Shown: positions 1 to 11,054 of the stretch, piece by piece | How positions within the stretch are numbered: the stretch's first letter is position 1 | Layout of the letters: the number at the start of each line of letters is the position of its first letter | Assembly (NCBI GenBank): GCA_023935145.1 | Contig: CM043698.1 | Span: forward strand, 76,712,501-76,776,500 | Origin: Bretschneidera sinensis | Taxonomy: Eukaryota; Streptophyta; Magnoliopsida; Brassicales; Akaniaceae | Direction of reading: 5' to 3' | Length of the DNA: 64,000 nt | Notes under the pieces: generated by a model | Databases searched by the model: none | Seen by the model: only the letters and a program-made list of their open reading frames with translations | Told to the model about the DNA's origin: nothing | Program-made: the position numbers and the translations under genes

Positions 1-814
1 AAAATATAAATTCTTAAATAATTAATATTCAACATACTATTTAATCCCTAATCAATAAATCAATCAATTATCATACCTAACGGAAAATACATCATTAAAT
101 CATTATAATTCAACCACATATTCAAATATCATAAATTCATATTTTTATTTGTCTCGATTACTAAGAGTAAATCTAACTCACCACGTAGCACTTATAGCTG
201 CTCATGGATCACCTCCTTGCCTTTCCTGCTTTTTTTAGCAATTTTTTGAGATTGCTGATCACCAACACCTAATCATAAACTTTCATAAATTTTACTATTT
301 TGTAACTTAATTCAAACAATATAATTATTTAATTATGAGTCTTATTAAAAATTTACCTCAAATATGATGAAGTCTTTCTATTATAATTGAATGACTGTAC
401 TATTTCTAATATTGGAGAAATTTTCTTTATAACTTTTTGCTAAGAATTTTAAATTGAAGAAAGAAAGAAACCAAATGGGATTTGGTAAGAGATAACAAAC
501 TATCTGAACCTTCGGAGACTTATAACTTCATTTTTTTTTCTTTCTCTTCACCACTTTACTAGAGACCATAATTTTTTAAAATTATTTTCCTCAACTTCAG
601 TCCATATTTTTCTTCAAAATTATTTTATTTCAACTTCAAATTTCAAAAAAAAAAATCAGTACTTTTTTCTTAAAAATTTTCTAACTCTTTTCAACAAAAT
701 TTTCAGTATTATTTTTCAAATCACTATTAAATCTTTCATCAATGAATTATTGAATTCAATATAATATATGTAAAATTATGTTTTTACTCTTTTTTTATGA
801 ACAAGAGTACTACA
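1..814 (-). repeat. Ty3/gypsy LTR fragment, minus orientation
   Basis: This stretch resembles the chromovirus LTR at 60084-62022 in the same orientation. Shared blocks include the text around 170-235 (aactcaccacgtagcactta) and 61330-61395, the gctgatc..cagcac block near 255 and 61415, and a purine-rich block near 460-490 matching 61665-61690. The fragment ends in ..gtactaca at 814, which corresponds to the LTR border ..gtattaca at 62022. It starts outside the window. No coding sequence is seen. It could be a solo LTR or the edge of a longer element to the left; the other border is needed to tell. Confidence 0.65.
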
Positions 815-1160
815 CATGGCCTTCTTACATCCAAAGTAAATTAAGCTTGAAAAATCATCTTGATTTGATAATTAGCCATTTCCATTAAGAGCATGAGAAT
901 CAAATATCATTTTTTTTTTGTTTCATGATACATTTATATATAAGAATTCGTAATCATTATACAATAAATATTGATTGAATTCAGACTAAACCAGGGAAGG
1001 AAGGAGAAGATAGGGTAGTAAAAGAAGGCACATTGGGGATGATAGAAATAAGTCAAGGGAAGGATGTAGGGGTGATTGAGGGAGACATGAGGAGGCTGAG
1101 TCTAACCTTCCATCTCCATCAGAGGGGGAAGAGCTTTTTAAGATTCCTCATCCTAAAATT

Positions 1161-1662
1161 ATGTTACGTGTTGAAGTGGAGATGGTATTAAAAGACAAGG
1201 GCAAGAGACCAATTGTTGGTAAAACTGATTCAGAAACGAAAGTGATAGAGTCTGAGGCATTTGTTGATAGCAGCGGGAGTGCGGGACATAATACATGTGG
1301 GAAGTTAAATACTGGTTGTGAATTGGCATCGGGTTTAACAGAAGTATGAATAAAAAATTTAACAGAGCTCGGGTTTCTAATACCAAAGATAAGAAATTAG
1401 TTATGGGGAAAAATAATTATTCTTATAAAGTTTCATAGAAACGAATAGCTAGGGATTCAAGTTCAGATAATTGTGTGAAGCCAGTAGGGGCGGGATCAAA
1501 GAGAAAGCAGAGTTTGTGTTTTGGAGACAAAACCGATGGAGTAGGTGAGGATACGAGTATGACACAGGTTAGTGGTAAGAAATTAAGATGTAAAGAGGTG
1601 GCTTTGATTGAGGATCTTTATGAATATTTTCAGCTGACGAAGCATGATGACTATGCCTAGCC
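1161..1662 (+). pseudogene. LINE-1 ORF1 C-terminal remnant
   Basis: Two open pieces in different frames (1161-1349 and 1475-1660) make up the hydrophilic tail of a LINE ORF1 protein. The second piece reads KPVGAGSKRKQSLCFGD and then GKKLRCKEV, the lysine- and serine-rich tail seen just before ORF2 in plant L1 elements. The stop at 1658 overlaps the likely ORF2 start, ATG ATG ACT at 1646-1654. Stops and frameshifts separate the pieces, so no protein is expected. The DUF4283 and zinc-knuckle parts of ORF1 are not seen here, unlike in LINE-2. Confidence 0.5.
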
Positions 1663-2749
1663 AAGTGAGGACCCTAAGTTGGAATGTACGAGGGTTTGGA
1701 GCTTTCGTGCATTAAGGGCGCTGGGATGTGTTAAAGCGCGAAGCTCCCAAGGTGGTATTTTTAATGGAGACCAAATTATGTGTTGGTGAAATGGATGGAA
1801 TTCTGGCAAAAGGTTGGATTAGAATGTGGAATTGTGGTTGGGTCACGAGGTAGAAGTGGTGGGTTAGCACTTTTTTTGGAAGTGAGATATGGATGTTGAT
1901 TTGTTAAGTTGCTAAGATACATATATTGATGTTGTGATTAATGAAGGTCATAATACTCAGCCGTGGCGATTTATTGGGTTTTATAAAAGCCCTATTGTTA
2001 AACACAAAGCTACTTTATAGGATTTATTGAGATTATTGCATAATAAATCAGATTTATTACGGGTATGTGGAGGATATTTTAATGAGCTTACAACCAGTTC
2101 AGAGAAAGAAGGTATGCATAGCATTTCCAATTCACAAATGACCAATTTTCTAGAGGTGATTGATGATTGTGGCTTTTGGGACTTGGGATATCATGGACCG
2201 CAATTCACGTAGGCAAATACTCGGGAGGTTGAAGATTATGTGCGTGAAAGGTTGGATAGATATATGGCCACGACGAGATGATGGGATTTGATAAGGGGTT
2301 TCTTTGTATCTCATAGTTTGTTCGAGTTATTCTGATCATATTCATATCATTCTTGATATTGATAGACCACGAGCAAGTTAGAGGAGGAGGCAACGACCTG
2401 GACTATTCAGGTTTGAGGAGATATGAGTTAAGCATGACGAGTGTAAGAAGGTGATTAAGGATGTGTGAGGGAAGGGCAATATTGTAATGGTGTTTATGGG
2501 TTGCGTGAGAAAATAAATGCTGTTGGGCAAACTCTCATAAACTGGAATGACAGAACATTTGGTGCTATTAATAAATCAGTGAAGCAGTTGAGAAATCGGT
2601 CGTCTGAGATATGGGAGAAACTGGTTACTACTAATTATTTGGCAGAAGAGAAGAGAATAATTAGAAGAATATATGAGCTACTGGAAGCAGATGAAATTTC
2701 TTGGAATCAGAGATCCAGAATGATGTGGTTAAAAAAGAGAGACAAGATT
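1646..2749 (+). pseudogene. LINE-1 ORF2 remnant: AP-type endonuclease domain
   Basis: Scattered frames give the apurinic endonuclease domain of an L1 ORF2 protein in the right order: LSWNVRGFGAF near 1675, FLMETKL near 1760, LLRVCGGYFNEL near 2050 (family consensus GDFNE, so the catalytic Asp has become Tyr), then VIDDCGFWDLGYHGPQFT and VRERLDRYMA near 2160-2270. The 2465-2749 stretch is the linker (WNDRTFG..LLEADEISWNQRSRMMWLKKRDKI) that precedes reverse transcriptase. Several stops and frameshifts are visible, for example a TAA inside the segment at about 1712. The domain normally nicks target DNA to prime reverse transcription; this copy cannot. Confidence 0.75.
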
Positions 2750-2759
2750 CACTACAACA

Positions 2760-2990
2760 TAAATGATATTTGCCAGCGCTTAGTTACAGTTGCTTCCTAA
2801 AAACGCTGCAATATAATTGCCGCCGGCACTTATTTTGTGGCGCTTCCGAGAAGCGCCGCAATATACACAGAAAAAATAACGGGACTTTAAAGCGCCGTTA
2901 TATATGAATATGATTTGATATAGCGGCACTTGAAAGCGCCGGAATATGGAATAGGTTTCGAGCTTATACCGACGCTTCGAAATGCCGTTA
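2760..2990. repeat. Left CACTA subterminal repeat array (GGCGCTT/AAGCGCC hairpins)
   Basis: Repeated inverted units such as GGCGCTTCCGAGAAGCGCCG, CTTTAAAGCGCCG and CACTTGAAAGCGCCG are spaced by AATATA or TTATATA. Dense subterminal repeats of this kind bind the element-encoded protein in En/Spm-type transposons. The array is mirrored at the right end. Confidence 0.8.
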
Positions 2991-4480
2991 TATATATAAT
3001 TATTTTTCAACTAAATTTTTACCACTGAATATCTAATTAGGGATAGTATTATTTTATTTGTCTTAACTATTTTGTGATTTTTGAGATGTTGATTGTTGGA
3101 TATGGAGAATCTATTAACATGTTTTTATTTTGTCTAGATAGTTTTTATTTTATTTTTTATATTAAAAAATAAAACAAGTATAGATTGCTTCATGGTACAC
3201 TTTCTTGTGATGATTGAAGATAAAAGAAAGATGTCTATACTCATCAGGAATGAAGAATTTTTTTTTGCAATGAATGCGGGGAACGAAAGAAAAGTACCCG
3301 GTCAAAACCGGCCCTATTGCCATTCCTAAACAAGAACCTTATCTGCATCATTTTTGCTTGATAAGTCCTTATCCACAAAATACACGCAAACAAGTGGTTT
3401 ATTTACTCTGTACAAGTTCGAAAGGAGAAAGGAACACCATGATCATCCATCTTTTTTAATTATTCCTATAATCATACCCCTTTATAAAAAATTCCTATAA
3501 TCATACGGTTTTGTACGTTCTTATTATTATATTGAGTATGATATTTTTATTCCATCGTCAACATAGAAACATTCAACAATTGAACTCCTTTGCCATTATT
3601 TATTGGGTCTTTACTCGACTATAAGCAAACTTTTTTCATTTACATCAAGAAATTCTTATTTTTTGTGTTGGAGTAGAAATTTGCTTTACTCGACTATAAG
3701 CAAACAACTTATAGTAAAAAGTATTTCGGACATCATTTTATACCAATTATTTCATTTTTCATTACTATGGTTTAGGTAAATGCTACTTTTGCATACAAAA
3801 TGGGGATTTGAAGTGAAAGGATTGAAGGTCTAGCGTGGCATGGTGAACGAATTAGTAATCTTATTCGATGAAACTCCTCTTGGAGTAGTTTTTGTGTTTT
3901 TTTAAGAGAGAAAAAAATTCTTTCTGGTGCCTCATGAAAAAAGAAGCTTTCATTGTTACAAAGTTTCATCAGGCTTGTGATTACTCTGCATACTTATGTT
4001 CCTAACTTACATGTGTAGCTGTAGAGATATAACTTGCTTTCTCGAAAGGTTAAGAACTTCCTTTTTTAATGTACTTGATTATTTAAATCCTATAATTTAC
4101 CATTAGAATTTTAGTGACAATCATTCAACTTCCCTCATGATGAACAGAAAAGCTAGATGAAGACTACTTTTTTCTTGAATGGTTAACATGAATTGTATGC
4201 AACCAGCCATAATATGGAAAGACTACTTTCCCTTTTCCATCCCTTTGTATTTCTGGTTGACTACTGATTGAATGAAAGCAGTTAAAATTGGTTGTGAATT
4301 GGCTACATTGTTTGGATTGTATAATTGTAACTTCTTGTAGGAGGTTTTATGGAAAAATAGGGGAAATTCTGCCCGTTTTTCTATAAAATATGATAAGCAC
4401 CTTTTGTTTTATGTATATTTCACTGTAATTAGCTACTAAATATTCAGAGGAGTTAATCTTTATTGTTTCCTAATTGTAGG

Positions 4481-4927
4481 TGACAGCGAAAGCTTGTGTT
4501 GCTGAACTTGTTGCAGCTTTAGGATCCTCTGATGCTAGCAATAATTTAGCAATACAAAATGAAGTCTTCACCGAGCTTATTGGTGAAGAGAGTTCTGGTC
4601 GTGTCCGAGGTCAGGGTTTTGGAGTTACACCCTCTGCTGTGTTTGGACTTTCAGCTCAAATGAGGAATGAAATGGGATACTATGGGGCTTATGCTGAAGA
4701 GAAATAGTCTGAGAGCACAAATGGAAGAAACTAATCAACAGCATGCGCATAAGATTGAACAGTATGCGCATCAGATTGAACAACAGTCGCATCAGATTGA
4801 ACAACAGTCACATCAGATTCAAGAAATTACAGCTAAGCACGATGATCAAATGAACAGTATGCAATCCCAAATGGATGAGCTGAAGTCTTTACTAAAACAA
4901 TTGGTTAGTAGAGGACCTCAAAATTGA
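4481..4927 (+). pseudogene. CACTA transposase-associated protein, C-terminal exon(s)
   Basis: A splice-acceptor-like tract (ttgtttcctaattgtag) ends at 4480 and opens a frame reading AELVAALGSSDAS..FTELIGEESSGRVRGQGFGVTPSAVFG. This resembles the C-terminal part of plant Ptta/En/Spm transposase proteins, which carry a GRVRG..GVTP signature. Around 4695-4705 the frame shifts by one base, then continues as a Gln/His-rich coiled coil with heptads AHKIEQY, AHQIEQQ and SHQIEQQ and ends KSLLKQLVSRGPQN at 4924 before a stop. The upstream part of the protein is absent, so the copy is truncated and frameshifted. It is the only recognisable coding trace in this CACTA element. Confidence 0.6.
4738..4821 (+). 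repeat. Four 21-bp tandem units encoding coiled-coil heptads
   Basis: Four near-identical 21-bp units (cagcatgcgcataagattga and variants) lie head to tail inside the transposase remnant. Each encodes seven residues of the pattern Q-x-[AS]-H-[KQ]-I-[EQ], one heptad of the coiled coil. The repeat therefore lengthens the coil in steps of one heptad without changing frame. Confidence 0.8.
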
Positions 4928-5164
4928 TGTCAAGTGTGATGCCTTATGATTGTGTTTTTTTTTTGTACATGACATAAGTTCTGTATTGAGTAAAATAATT
5001 TTTATGGATGATATATTTTATATATTGAACAACATTTTGAAATTTTATGGTACATTTTATATATTGAAGAACAGTTTTAAATTTTATGGAACATTTTATT
5101 TATTGAAGGATTCATTTTATTGTACAATATTAAACCAAAATAATGTAAAAAAAAATTAAAACAG

Positions 5165-5512
5165 TTATATATTGCGGCGCTTTAAAGCGTCGCTAAACTA
5201 AAATAATGTGAAAAAAACAAATTAAAACCGTTATATATACCGGTGCTTATCTACTGGCGCTTTACAAGCGCCACAATATACCGGCGCTTTTAAGTGCCAG
5301 TACATTACGGCACTTCAAAGCACTGCAATATACCGACGCTTAGAAGCGCCGAAAAGATATACACATTGAGGCGCTTACAGAAAGCGCCGATATTTGTGCT
5401 TCGACACCATTCATACCGGCACTTTATCCGGCGCTTATGAAAAACGCCGAAAATTCATATTCTGGCGCTTTAAAGCGCCGAAATATGCACAAAAATGCGC
5501 CGGCGTTAATCA
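5165..5512. repeat. Right CACTA subterminal repeat array
   Basis: At least ten degenerate copies of GCGCTT..AAGCGCC occur between ATATA spacers, for example GGCGCTTTAAAGCGTCG near 5175, GGCGCTTACAGAAAGCGCCG near 5371 and GGCGCTTTAAAGCGCCG near 5464. They match the left array in inverse orientation, which supports a single element spanning both. Confidence 0.8.
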
Positions 5513-5526
5513 TTTATGTTGCAGTG

Positions 5527-5945
5527 ATTACGTACCTTCTTTTTTTTTCCACAAACGGGCAAGTAATAGGCTGCAGAAAAATATTCTTGTTAGATTGTGA
5601 GATGATGCAAGTGTATGGTAGATCGAATAAGAACAAATGGGGCAGACAACTAGCGAATGATTTCTTTGCAAATTTATTCACTACATCAAATCAACAATTA
5701 ATCTTAGATCGTGTCGGTGGTTGAGGCAAAGGTGACAACGAATATGAATGACAAACTAATGAGTGAATTTAATGCGGAAGAAGTGAAAGCAACTCTTTTT
5801 CAGATGCATTCGATGAATTCTCCATATCCTGATTGTATGTGTGCCTTGTTCTATCAATAGTATTGGGAGATAGTTGGGGACGAAGTAATGAATGTAGTCC
5901 CAATCACGATAAGTTTTAAATATTAGAACGAACCATGTGTTGATC
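5527..5945 (+). pseudogene. LINE-1 ORF2 remnant: start of reverse transcriptase
   Basis: Directly after the CACTA element the LINE frame resumes as FFHKRASNRLQKNIL, then VVEAKVTTNMNDKLMSEF, FNAEEVKATLFQMHSMNSP and ALFYQ*YWEIVGDEVMNVV, in broken frames. The consensus MHP.KSPGPDG is degraded to MHSMNSPYPDC, and a stop replaces the usual residue before YW. From about 5946 to 6101 no further LINE match is seen before the copia element begins. The catalytic RT core with the FADD motif is missing from LINE-1 altogether. Confidence 0.7.
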
Positions 5946-6101
5946 CGATGATGAAATGTTGGTCTTGAGACACATAAGATGAACACATGATTCATGAGAA
6001 TTTGAATTTGGATAGAATTGATTGCACATTTTAGACACCTAATTTTGCACCCTCTTATGATCAACAATTTATTTCTTTTTGGACCTTTAAAAAAAGAATA
6101 A

Positions 6102-7220
6102 TGTTTACCAATATTTGATTTTAATAATGGCAAAACACCACTTAAATTGCACTAACAATTTTATCTAAGTATTTAAGTGGTGAAAGTATTCAGTTCAGAA
6201 ACAAAATGCAAGAACTCATCACGTTCAGATGCCAAAAGAAGACAGAAGATCTAGAATAGGCACTAAGGGTATTAAATCACTTTGTAAATCTCTAAATTCA
6301 AGTACTTAGTTTGATATGTGGCTCAATTAACAAAAGGCTTTGACAAAACTAAAATACAAAAATTTTCTAAGTCAAAAAATTGTTTTGAAATATGAAAACT
6401 AGGTTGAAGGACAACCCAGTCGACTGGGTCTATATACTAGTCGACTGGGAAATAGGACAGTAAGTTCCTAGTCGAATGGTACTATGGACCCAGTCGACTG
6501 ATAACTTCACCCAGCCGATTGGTCCTATAACCCAGTCGACTGGTACAAGGACCCAGTCGACTAGTAATTCGAAAATATGACCGTTTGAGACGCGAGACTT
6601 GAGCATTTAATGCCCCAAACCTACCAAGTTAGTGTCAAACGGCCATATTGATTTAAGACTATATAAACCCACTTCAATGAGCATTTAAACAAGGAAGATA
6701 GCACATTCAATTCATCATATAGCTCATTTATTCTCAAAAGCTTTGAAAAATTCATTATGAGCCATTTGTTAAGCTTGTTCTTGAGAGAGAGATATTATTC
6801 ATTTGTAAAAACATTTATTGCTATCTCTCTACCATTTACTTTACAGTTAATACAATTTATTGTAAAGGGAAAGAGTTGGTGTAACTCTTAGAGTGTTTAG
6901 GATTAAACACTTTGTAACTTCCATGAGGAAGAGATTGTTTGTAAGGCTTATGCAACACCCATGAAGTTGCTTGACTAACAATTAGTGGATTACTTTAAAG
7001 AGGTTCCTTGAAGAGAGTGGATGTAGGGTTGGAGAGATTCTGATATTGCCGAACTACAATAAACGGAGTTTGTATTTTCTCTTCCTTAACTCCTTTATTT
7101 ACAAGCATATTATTTGATTATGTGCATTACTTATCAAACTGTTTTAAAAACTAGCAAGTTAATTAGCAAAAAAATTTCAAATCCAATTCACCCCCTCTTG
7201 GATTTGAACCCCAGTTTACA
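6102..7220 (+). repeat. 5' LTR of the copia element
   Basis: It begins TGTT and ends TACA, and matches 17908-19083 over its length (for example tttgattttaataatg near the start and acaatttattgtaaaggg-type text near 6850). It contains five to six copies of a palindromic motif around CAGTCGACTG between about 6415 and 6560. A TATA-like box, actatataaaccc, lies at about 6658-6670. Confidence 0.9.
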
Positions 7221-7221
7221 A

Positions 7222-7234
7222 TTGATATCAGAGC
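7222..7234 (+). promoter_or_regulatory. Primer-binding site (initiator tRNA-Met type)
   Basis: TTGATATCAGAGC lies one base after the LTR. It differs by one base from the plant retrotransposon primer site TGGTATCAGAGC, complementary to the 3' end of initiator tRNA-Met. Confidence 0.75.
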
Positions 7235-7275
7235 TTCGTACTCAATTTCAGGCTTAAAATCCTTGAGTTGATCTG

Positions 7276-8262
7276 ATGGCATCTAATAGCTATACCGAAG
7301 GACATTCCTATACTAGGCCTCCTTTGTTCAATAGCTCCAACTATAACTATTGGAAATATAGAATGAAAATTTTTTTTGAATGACAAGATTACAATTTATT
7401 GAGAGTCATTGAAGAAAGACCTAGAATTCCTACAAAGGAAATAACCATTGGAGAAATCAATCATACAATGCCTAAACTCAAAACAGAGTTTAATGAAGAG
7501 GATAATAGAATGATGTCTCTAAATAGTAGAGCAACTAGCAAGTTATATTGTGCTCTAGATATTGCTGAATACAATAAAATTTTTGCATGTATTTTAGCTA
7601 AAGAAATTTGGGATAAATTACAAGTTACATATGAAGGCACTAGCGAAATGAAAAATAAAAAATTTATATGCTAGTCTCAGAATATTAGTCATTCAAAATG
7701 TCTCCCAATGAAACTATTTCTCAAATGCACAAACATTTTACTACCACTGTCAATGATTTAAAGCTTCTTGGTAGGAACATTGAGGAATTTGAACTAACGA
7801 GGAAGATCTTAAGGTCTTTGCCATCCACTTGGAAAGCAAAGAAGACGACCATAACAGAGGCTAAAGATCTCGAAAAACTTGATGTCGAAACACTCCTCAT
7901 ATCACTATTGACATACAAGATGAAATAAATGAATCTTGTTGTCAATGATGAAGATAAGAAGAAAAATTTAATTGCTCTACAAGCAACAAAGAGAAAAAAA
8001 GAAGAAGAAGAGAATGAGAGCAGTGAAGAAGATGGTGAGATGGCTTTAATCACCAAAAGGTTTCACACGTTCTTGAAAATGAGCTAGAAACGTTATACGA
8101 AGGATTCAACTCCAAAAAAGGGAACCTCTTGTGTGATTCGATTGCAAGAAACCCAGTCACATCAAGGCTGATTGCCCAACAATGAACAAACCTTCGTATG
8201 AAACGACAACATGGAGTCAAGATGAAGAGGAAGAAACTGGGGACAACGAAGTTGGATACAAG
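7276..8262 (+). pseudogene. Copia gag (UBN2-type capsid) remnant
   Basis: The ATG at 7276 opens MASNSYTEGHSYTRPPLFNS followed by YNYWKYRMKIFF, the usual N-terminus of plant copia gag. Stops follow at once (TGA at 7381). The next pieces read ALDIAEYNKIFACILAKEIWDKLQVTYEGTSE and MSPNETISQMHKHFTTTVNDLKLLG..RKILRSLPSTWKAKKTTITEAKDLEKLDVETLL, matching the UBN2 gag domain. An acidic and lysine-rich tail (EEEENESSEEDGEM) follows near 8005-8045. The gag text stops at TTWSQDEEEETGDNEVGYK (8205-8262), where a rearrangement junction begins. At least three stops or frameshifts are present. Confidence 0.8.
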
Positions 8263-8288
8263 CACATGACTGGTGATCAAAGCATGTT
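8263..8288 (+). other. Deletion junction joining gag, protease and integrase scraps
   Basis: Within 26 bp the sequence jumps from gag text (..gttggatacaag) to protease text matching 9828-9851 (cacatgactggtgatc..), then to integrase text matching about 10705 (gaagaattttctagaac). Two internal deletions of about 1.1 kb and 0.85 kb relative to the intact order explain it. Confidence 0.75.
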
Positions 8289-8639
8289 CGAAGAATTTTC
8301 TAGAACAATGCTTTGAGAAAACAGCTTGCCAAAATACTTTTAGATGAAGGCCGCAAACACTTCTTACTATGTTTTAAATAGAGTATTAATTAGTCTTATA
8401 CTTGACAAAACTCTATATGAACTATGGAAATGTAGAAAGCCTAATATATCTTATTTTCGTGCTTTTGGTGGCAAGTGCTTCATCCTAAATAACAATAAAA
8501 CTAATTTAAGTAAATTTGACTCCAAGACAAATGAAGGAATATTCTTAAGATATTCAACCTCTAGTAAAGCTTATAATCTTCAACAAAAGAACTCTAGTGG
8601 TTAAAGAATCCATACATGTATGCAAACCTATTAATTCTT

Positions 8640-10736
8640 CACTACTCCAAAAAGAAAGCCATGATAACGACCACATGGAGTCAAGATGAAGAGGAAGAAA
8701 CTTTGGACAATGAAGTTGGATACAAGGAGATTGCCAACCTATGCTTGATGGCAATCGATGATGAGAATAATGTATCAATTTCTTCCCCTTCTAATAATAT
8801 CATTGTTAGTAGTAGTGAAGAATTAATTGAAGTTATAAATGAGATGCATGAAGAATTTAAGAAATTCGATTCTAAAATTGTAGCTCTCAAGAAGGAAGTC
8901 TTATATCTTTCAAAATAGATGGAAGCCTTAAAAAAGAAAAAGAAAAACTATCTTCCATGCTTTATAACTTTTCACAAGATTTTCTAAAAATTGAAAATAA
9001 TATTTTAAAGAAGAAAATAATGGAGTTGAATAGCACTATATCTAGACTTATGCTTGGAAAAGAAAAGTTAGATGAAGGGCTATCTTGCCAAAGGTTAAGT
9101 GAAGGAAAATCCGGCTTGGGTTATTCCCCATTAGGCAAGCAAAATAAAAAAAAAAGACTTTGTTCATGAAAACAACATGTGTGAATGAAGCCTCCACTTC
9201 CAAGGCTACTAGTAAGATTAAAAACACTCCCTCAATATATGCTAGTAGGTCTAAGAATATGAATTTAAATCCTAATGCATATACTAGAGATAAGCATCCT
9301 AGAAATACTCATGTATATATGTATGTTCTCTCAAGAAACGCAAATGCTAGGAATAATCATTCAAAAAATGCATATACTAGAAATTCACATCCTTGGAATT
9401 ACCATCATGTATACCTAGAGATAATATGTGTGTTCATAACTTGTATACTACAAGTGCATATCCTAGAAATTACCGTCATACATTTCCTAGAAATAACATG
9501 CGTGTTCATAATTTTCATAAAAGAAACATATATCCTAAGAATGCTCATCCAAGGAACTATAGACATGTATATTTAAGAAATCTTGGAAACTTCAATAAAT
9601 ATTATCCTAGGATCATGCATCATCAACATGTCCACAATTATAGAGCACCTTATAATATTAAGAAAGTATGGGTCCCTAAAGGAACTGTATTTTCTAGGAC
9701 TAACCGCAAAGGACCTAAGAAATTTTAGGTATCTAAAAGTGCAATTGTATATTCTTGTGTAATGTAGATATGTCTCCACACCAAGGAAAAATGTAACTAT
9801 TGGTACCTTGATAGTGGATGCTCAAAGCACATGACTGGTGATCAAAGCATGTTCAAAGAGCTAGCTTTAAGGGATGACAGACACGTCTCCATTGGAGATG
9901 ACACAAAGATAAAGATCATCAGGCATGACAAAGTTGGTAATGATTTCTCAACTATTGATAATGTTTTATATGTGCAAGGCCTTAAGCCAAATTTACTTAG
10001 TATTAGTCAACTATGTGACAAAGGCAACAAAATCATATTTGAAACCTCTCATTGTCTAGTAATAGACATCAAAAGTAACAAGATCAAGTTTGTTGGCCAT
10101 AGACACGAAAATGTCTATACAGTTGATTTAAAATCTTTGCATTCGGAAAATGAAAAATGTTTTCCTGCTTTTAGTGAAAACCCTTGGCTATGGCATAGAA
10201 GACTTGGTCATGTGAACTTGGATTTGCTTAAAATTATTTCAAGAAAAAATTTAGTCATTGGACTTCCAAAAATCAAATTTGAAAAAGACAAGATGTGTAA
10301 TGCTTGTCAAATGGGAAAATAAACAAGAATTTCTTTTAAATCAAAAAATATAATCTCAACCTCTAGACCATTGGAACTTTTTCATATTGACTTGTTTGGT
10401 CCAATAAGTACCATTAGTTTAGGTGACCATCAATATGCTCTTGTTATTGTTGCTGATTATTCAAGATATACCTTTGTTATTTTTATTTCTTACAATGATG
10501 AAGCATATAAAGGATTTGTGAACTTTTGCAAGAAGGTTCAAAATGAAAAGGTATTTCTATTTCAAGCATTAGAAGTGATCATGGAAAAGAATTTGAAAAC
10601 CAACGCTTTTCAAAATTTTGTGATGAAAATGGAATTGATCAAAAATTTTCAGCTCCTAGAACTCCTCAACAAAATAGAGTTGTTGAGAAGGAAAATAGAA
10701 TTCTAAAAGAATTTTCTAGAACAATGCTTTGAGAAA
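8640..10736 (+). pseudogene. Copia gag-C/protease/integrase, duplicated copy A
   Basis: The pieces in order are a glutamate-rich gag tail and coiled coil (EEFKKFDSKIVALKKEVLYLSK, LKIENNILKKKIMELNS); a basic Asn/His/Arg-rich region with repeated NxHPRNxH motifs (9210-9700); protease start YLDSGCSKHMTGDQSMF at about 9805-9855 with the catalytic DSG; GAG-pre-integrase WLWHRRLGHVNLDLL..CNACQMGK (10188-10319); and an integrase core opening ELFHIDLFGPIS..ADYSRYTF (10372-10480). A TAA ends the zinc-finger part at 10320, and a 1-bp deletion near 10570 shifts the integrase frame compared with copy B. Inactive. Confidence 0.85.
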
Positions 10737-11054
10737 ATAGCTTGCCAAAATACTTTTGGATGAAGGCCGCAAACACTTCTTACTATGTTTTAAATAGAGT
10801 ATTAATTAGGCTTATACTTGACAAAACTCTATATGAACTATGGAAATGTAGAAAGCCTAATATATCTTATTTTCGTGCTTTTGGTGGCAAGTGCTTCATC
10901 CTAAATAACAATAAAACTAATTTAAGTAAATTTGACTCCAAGACAAATGAAGGAATATTCTTAAGATATTCAACCTCTAGTAAAGCTTATAATCTTCAAC
11001 AAAAGAACTCTAGTGGTTAAAGAATCCGTACATGTATGCAAACCTATTAATTCT

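Larger units (their letters stand above)
1000..2749 (+). mobile_element. LINE-1 (L1-type non-LTR element), 5' part, degenerate
   Basis: This is the left piece of an old L1-type LINE. It holds the end of ORF1 (about 1160-1662) and the endonuclease start of ORF2 (1650-2749). The element is cut at 2749 by the CACTA element and resumes at 5527: the residues before the cut (KKRDKI) and after it (FFHKRASNRLQKN) make up the typical LINE linker between endonuclease and reverse transcriptase. Further LINE sequence of the same type, with zf-RVT and RNase H parts, lies at 21180-22190 beyond the copia element. The true 5' end is not visible; 815-1000 is AT-rich with nothing recognisable. Confidence 0.75.
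2750..5526 (+). mobile_element. CACTA (En/Spm) DNA transposon, non-autonomous, inside LINE-1
   Basis: The ends form an 18-bp terminal inverted repeat, CACTACAACATAAATGAT on the left and its inverse with one mismatch (ATCATTTATGTTGCAGTG) on the right. The 3-bp direct repeat ATT flanks it at 2747-2749 and 5527-5529. Both the CACTA ends and the 3-bp duplication are diagnostic of the superfamily. At 2,777 bp it is too short for a full two-gene element. It keeps subterminal GCGCC hairpin arrays and only the 3' end of a transposase-associated gene. Between about 3010 and 4470 I see only AT-rich sequence, probably introns of the lost gene. It splits LINE-1 within one codon run, which makes it younger than LINE-1. 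Confidence 0.9.

Noticed and set aside
3772..3969. Open frames in the middle of the CACTA element (also 3274-3459)
   Set aside because: No recognisable motif, AT-rich, no splice context linking them to the transposase remnant.
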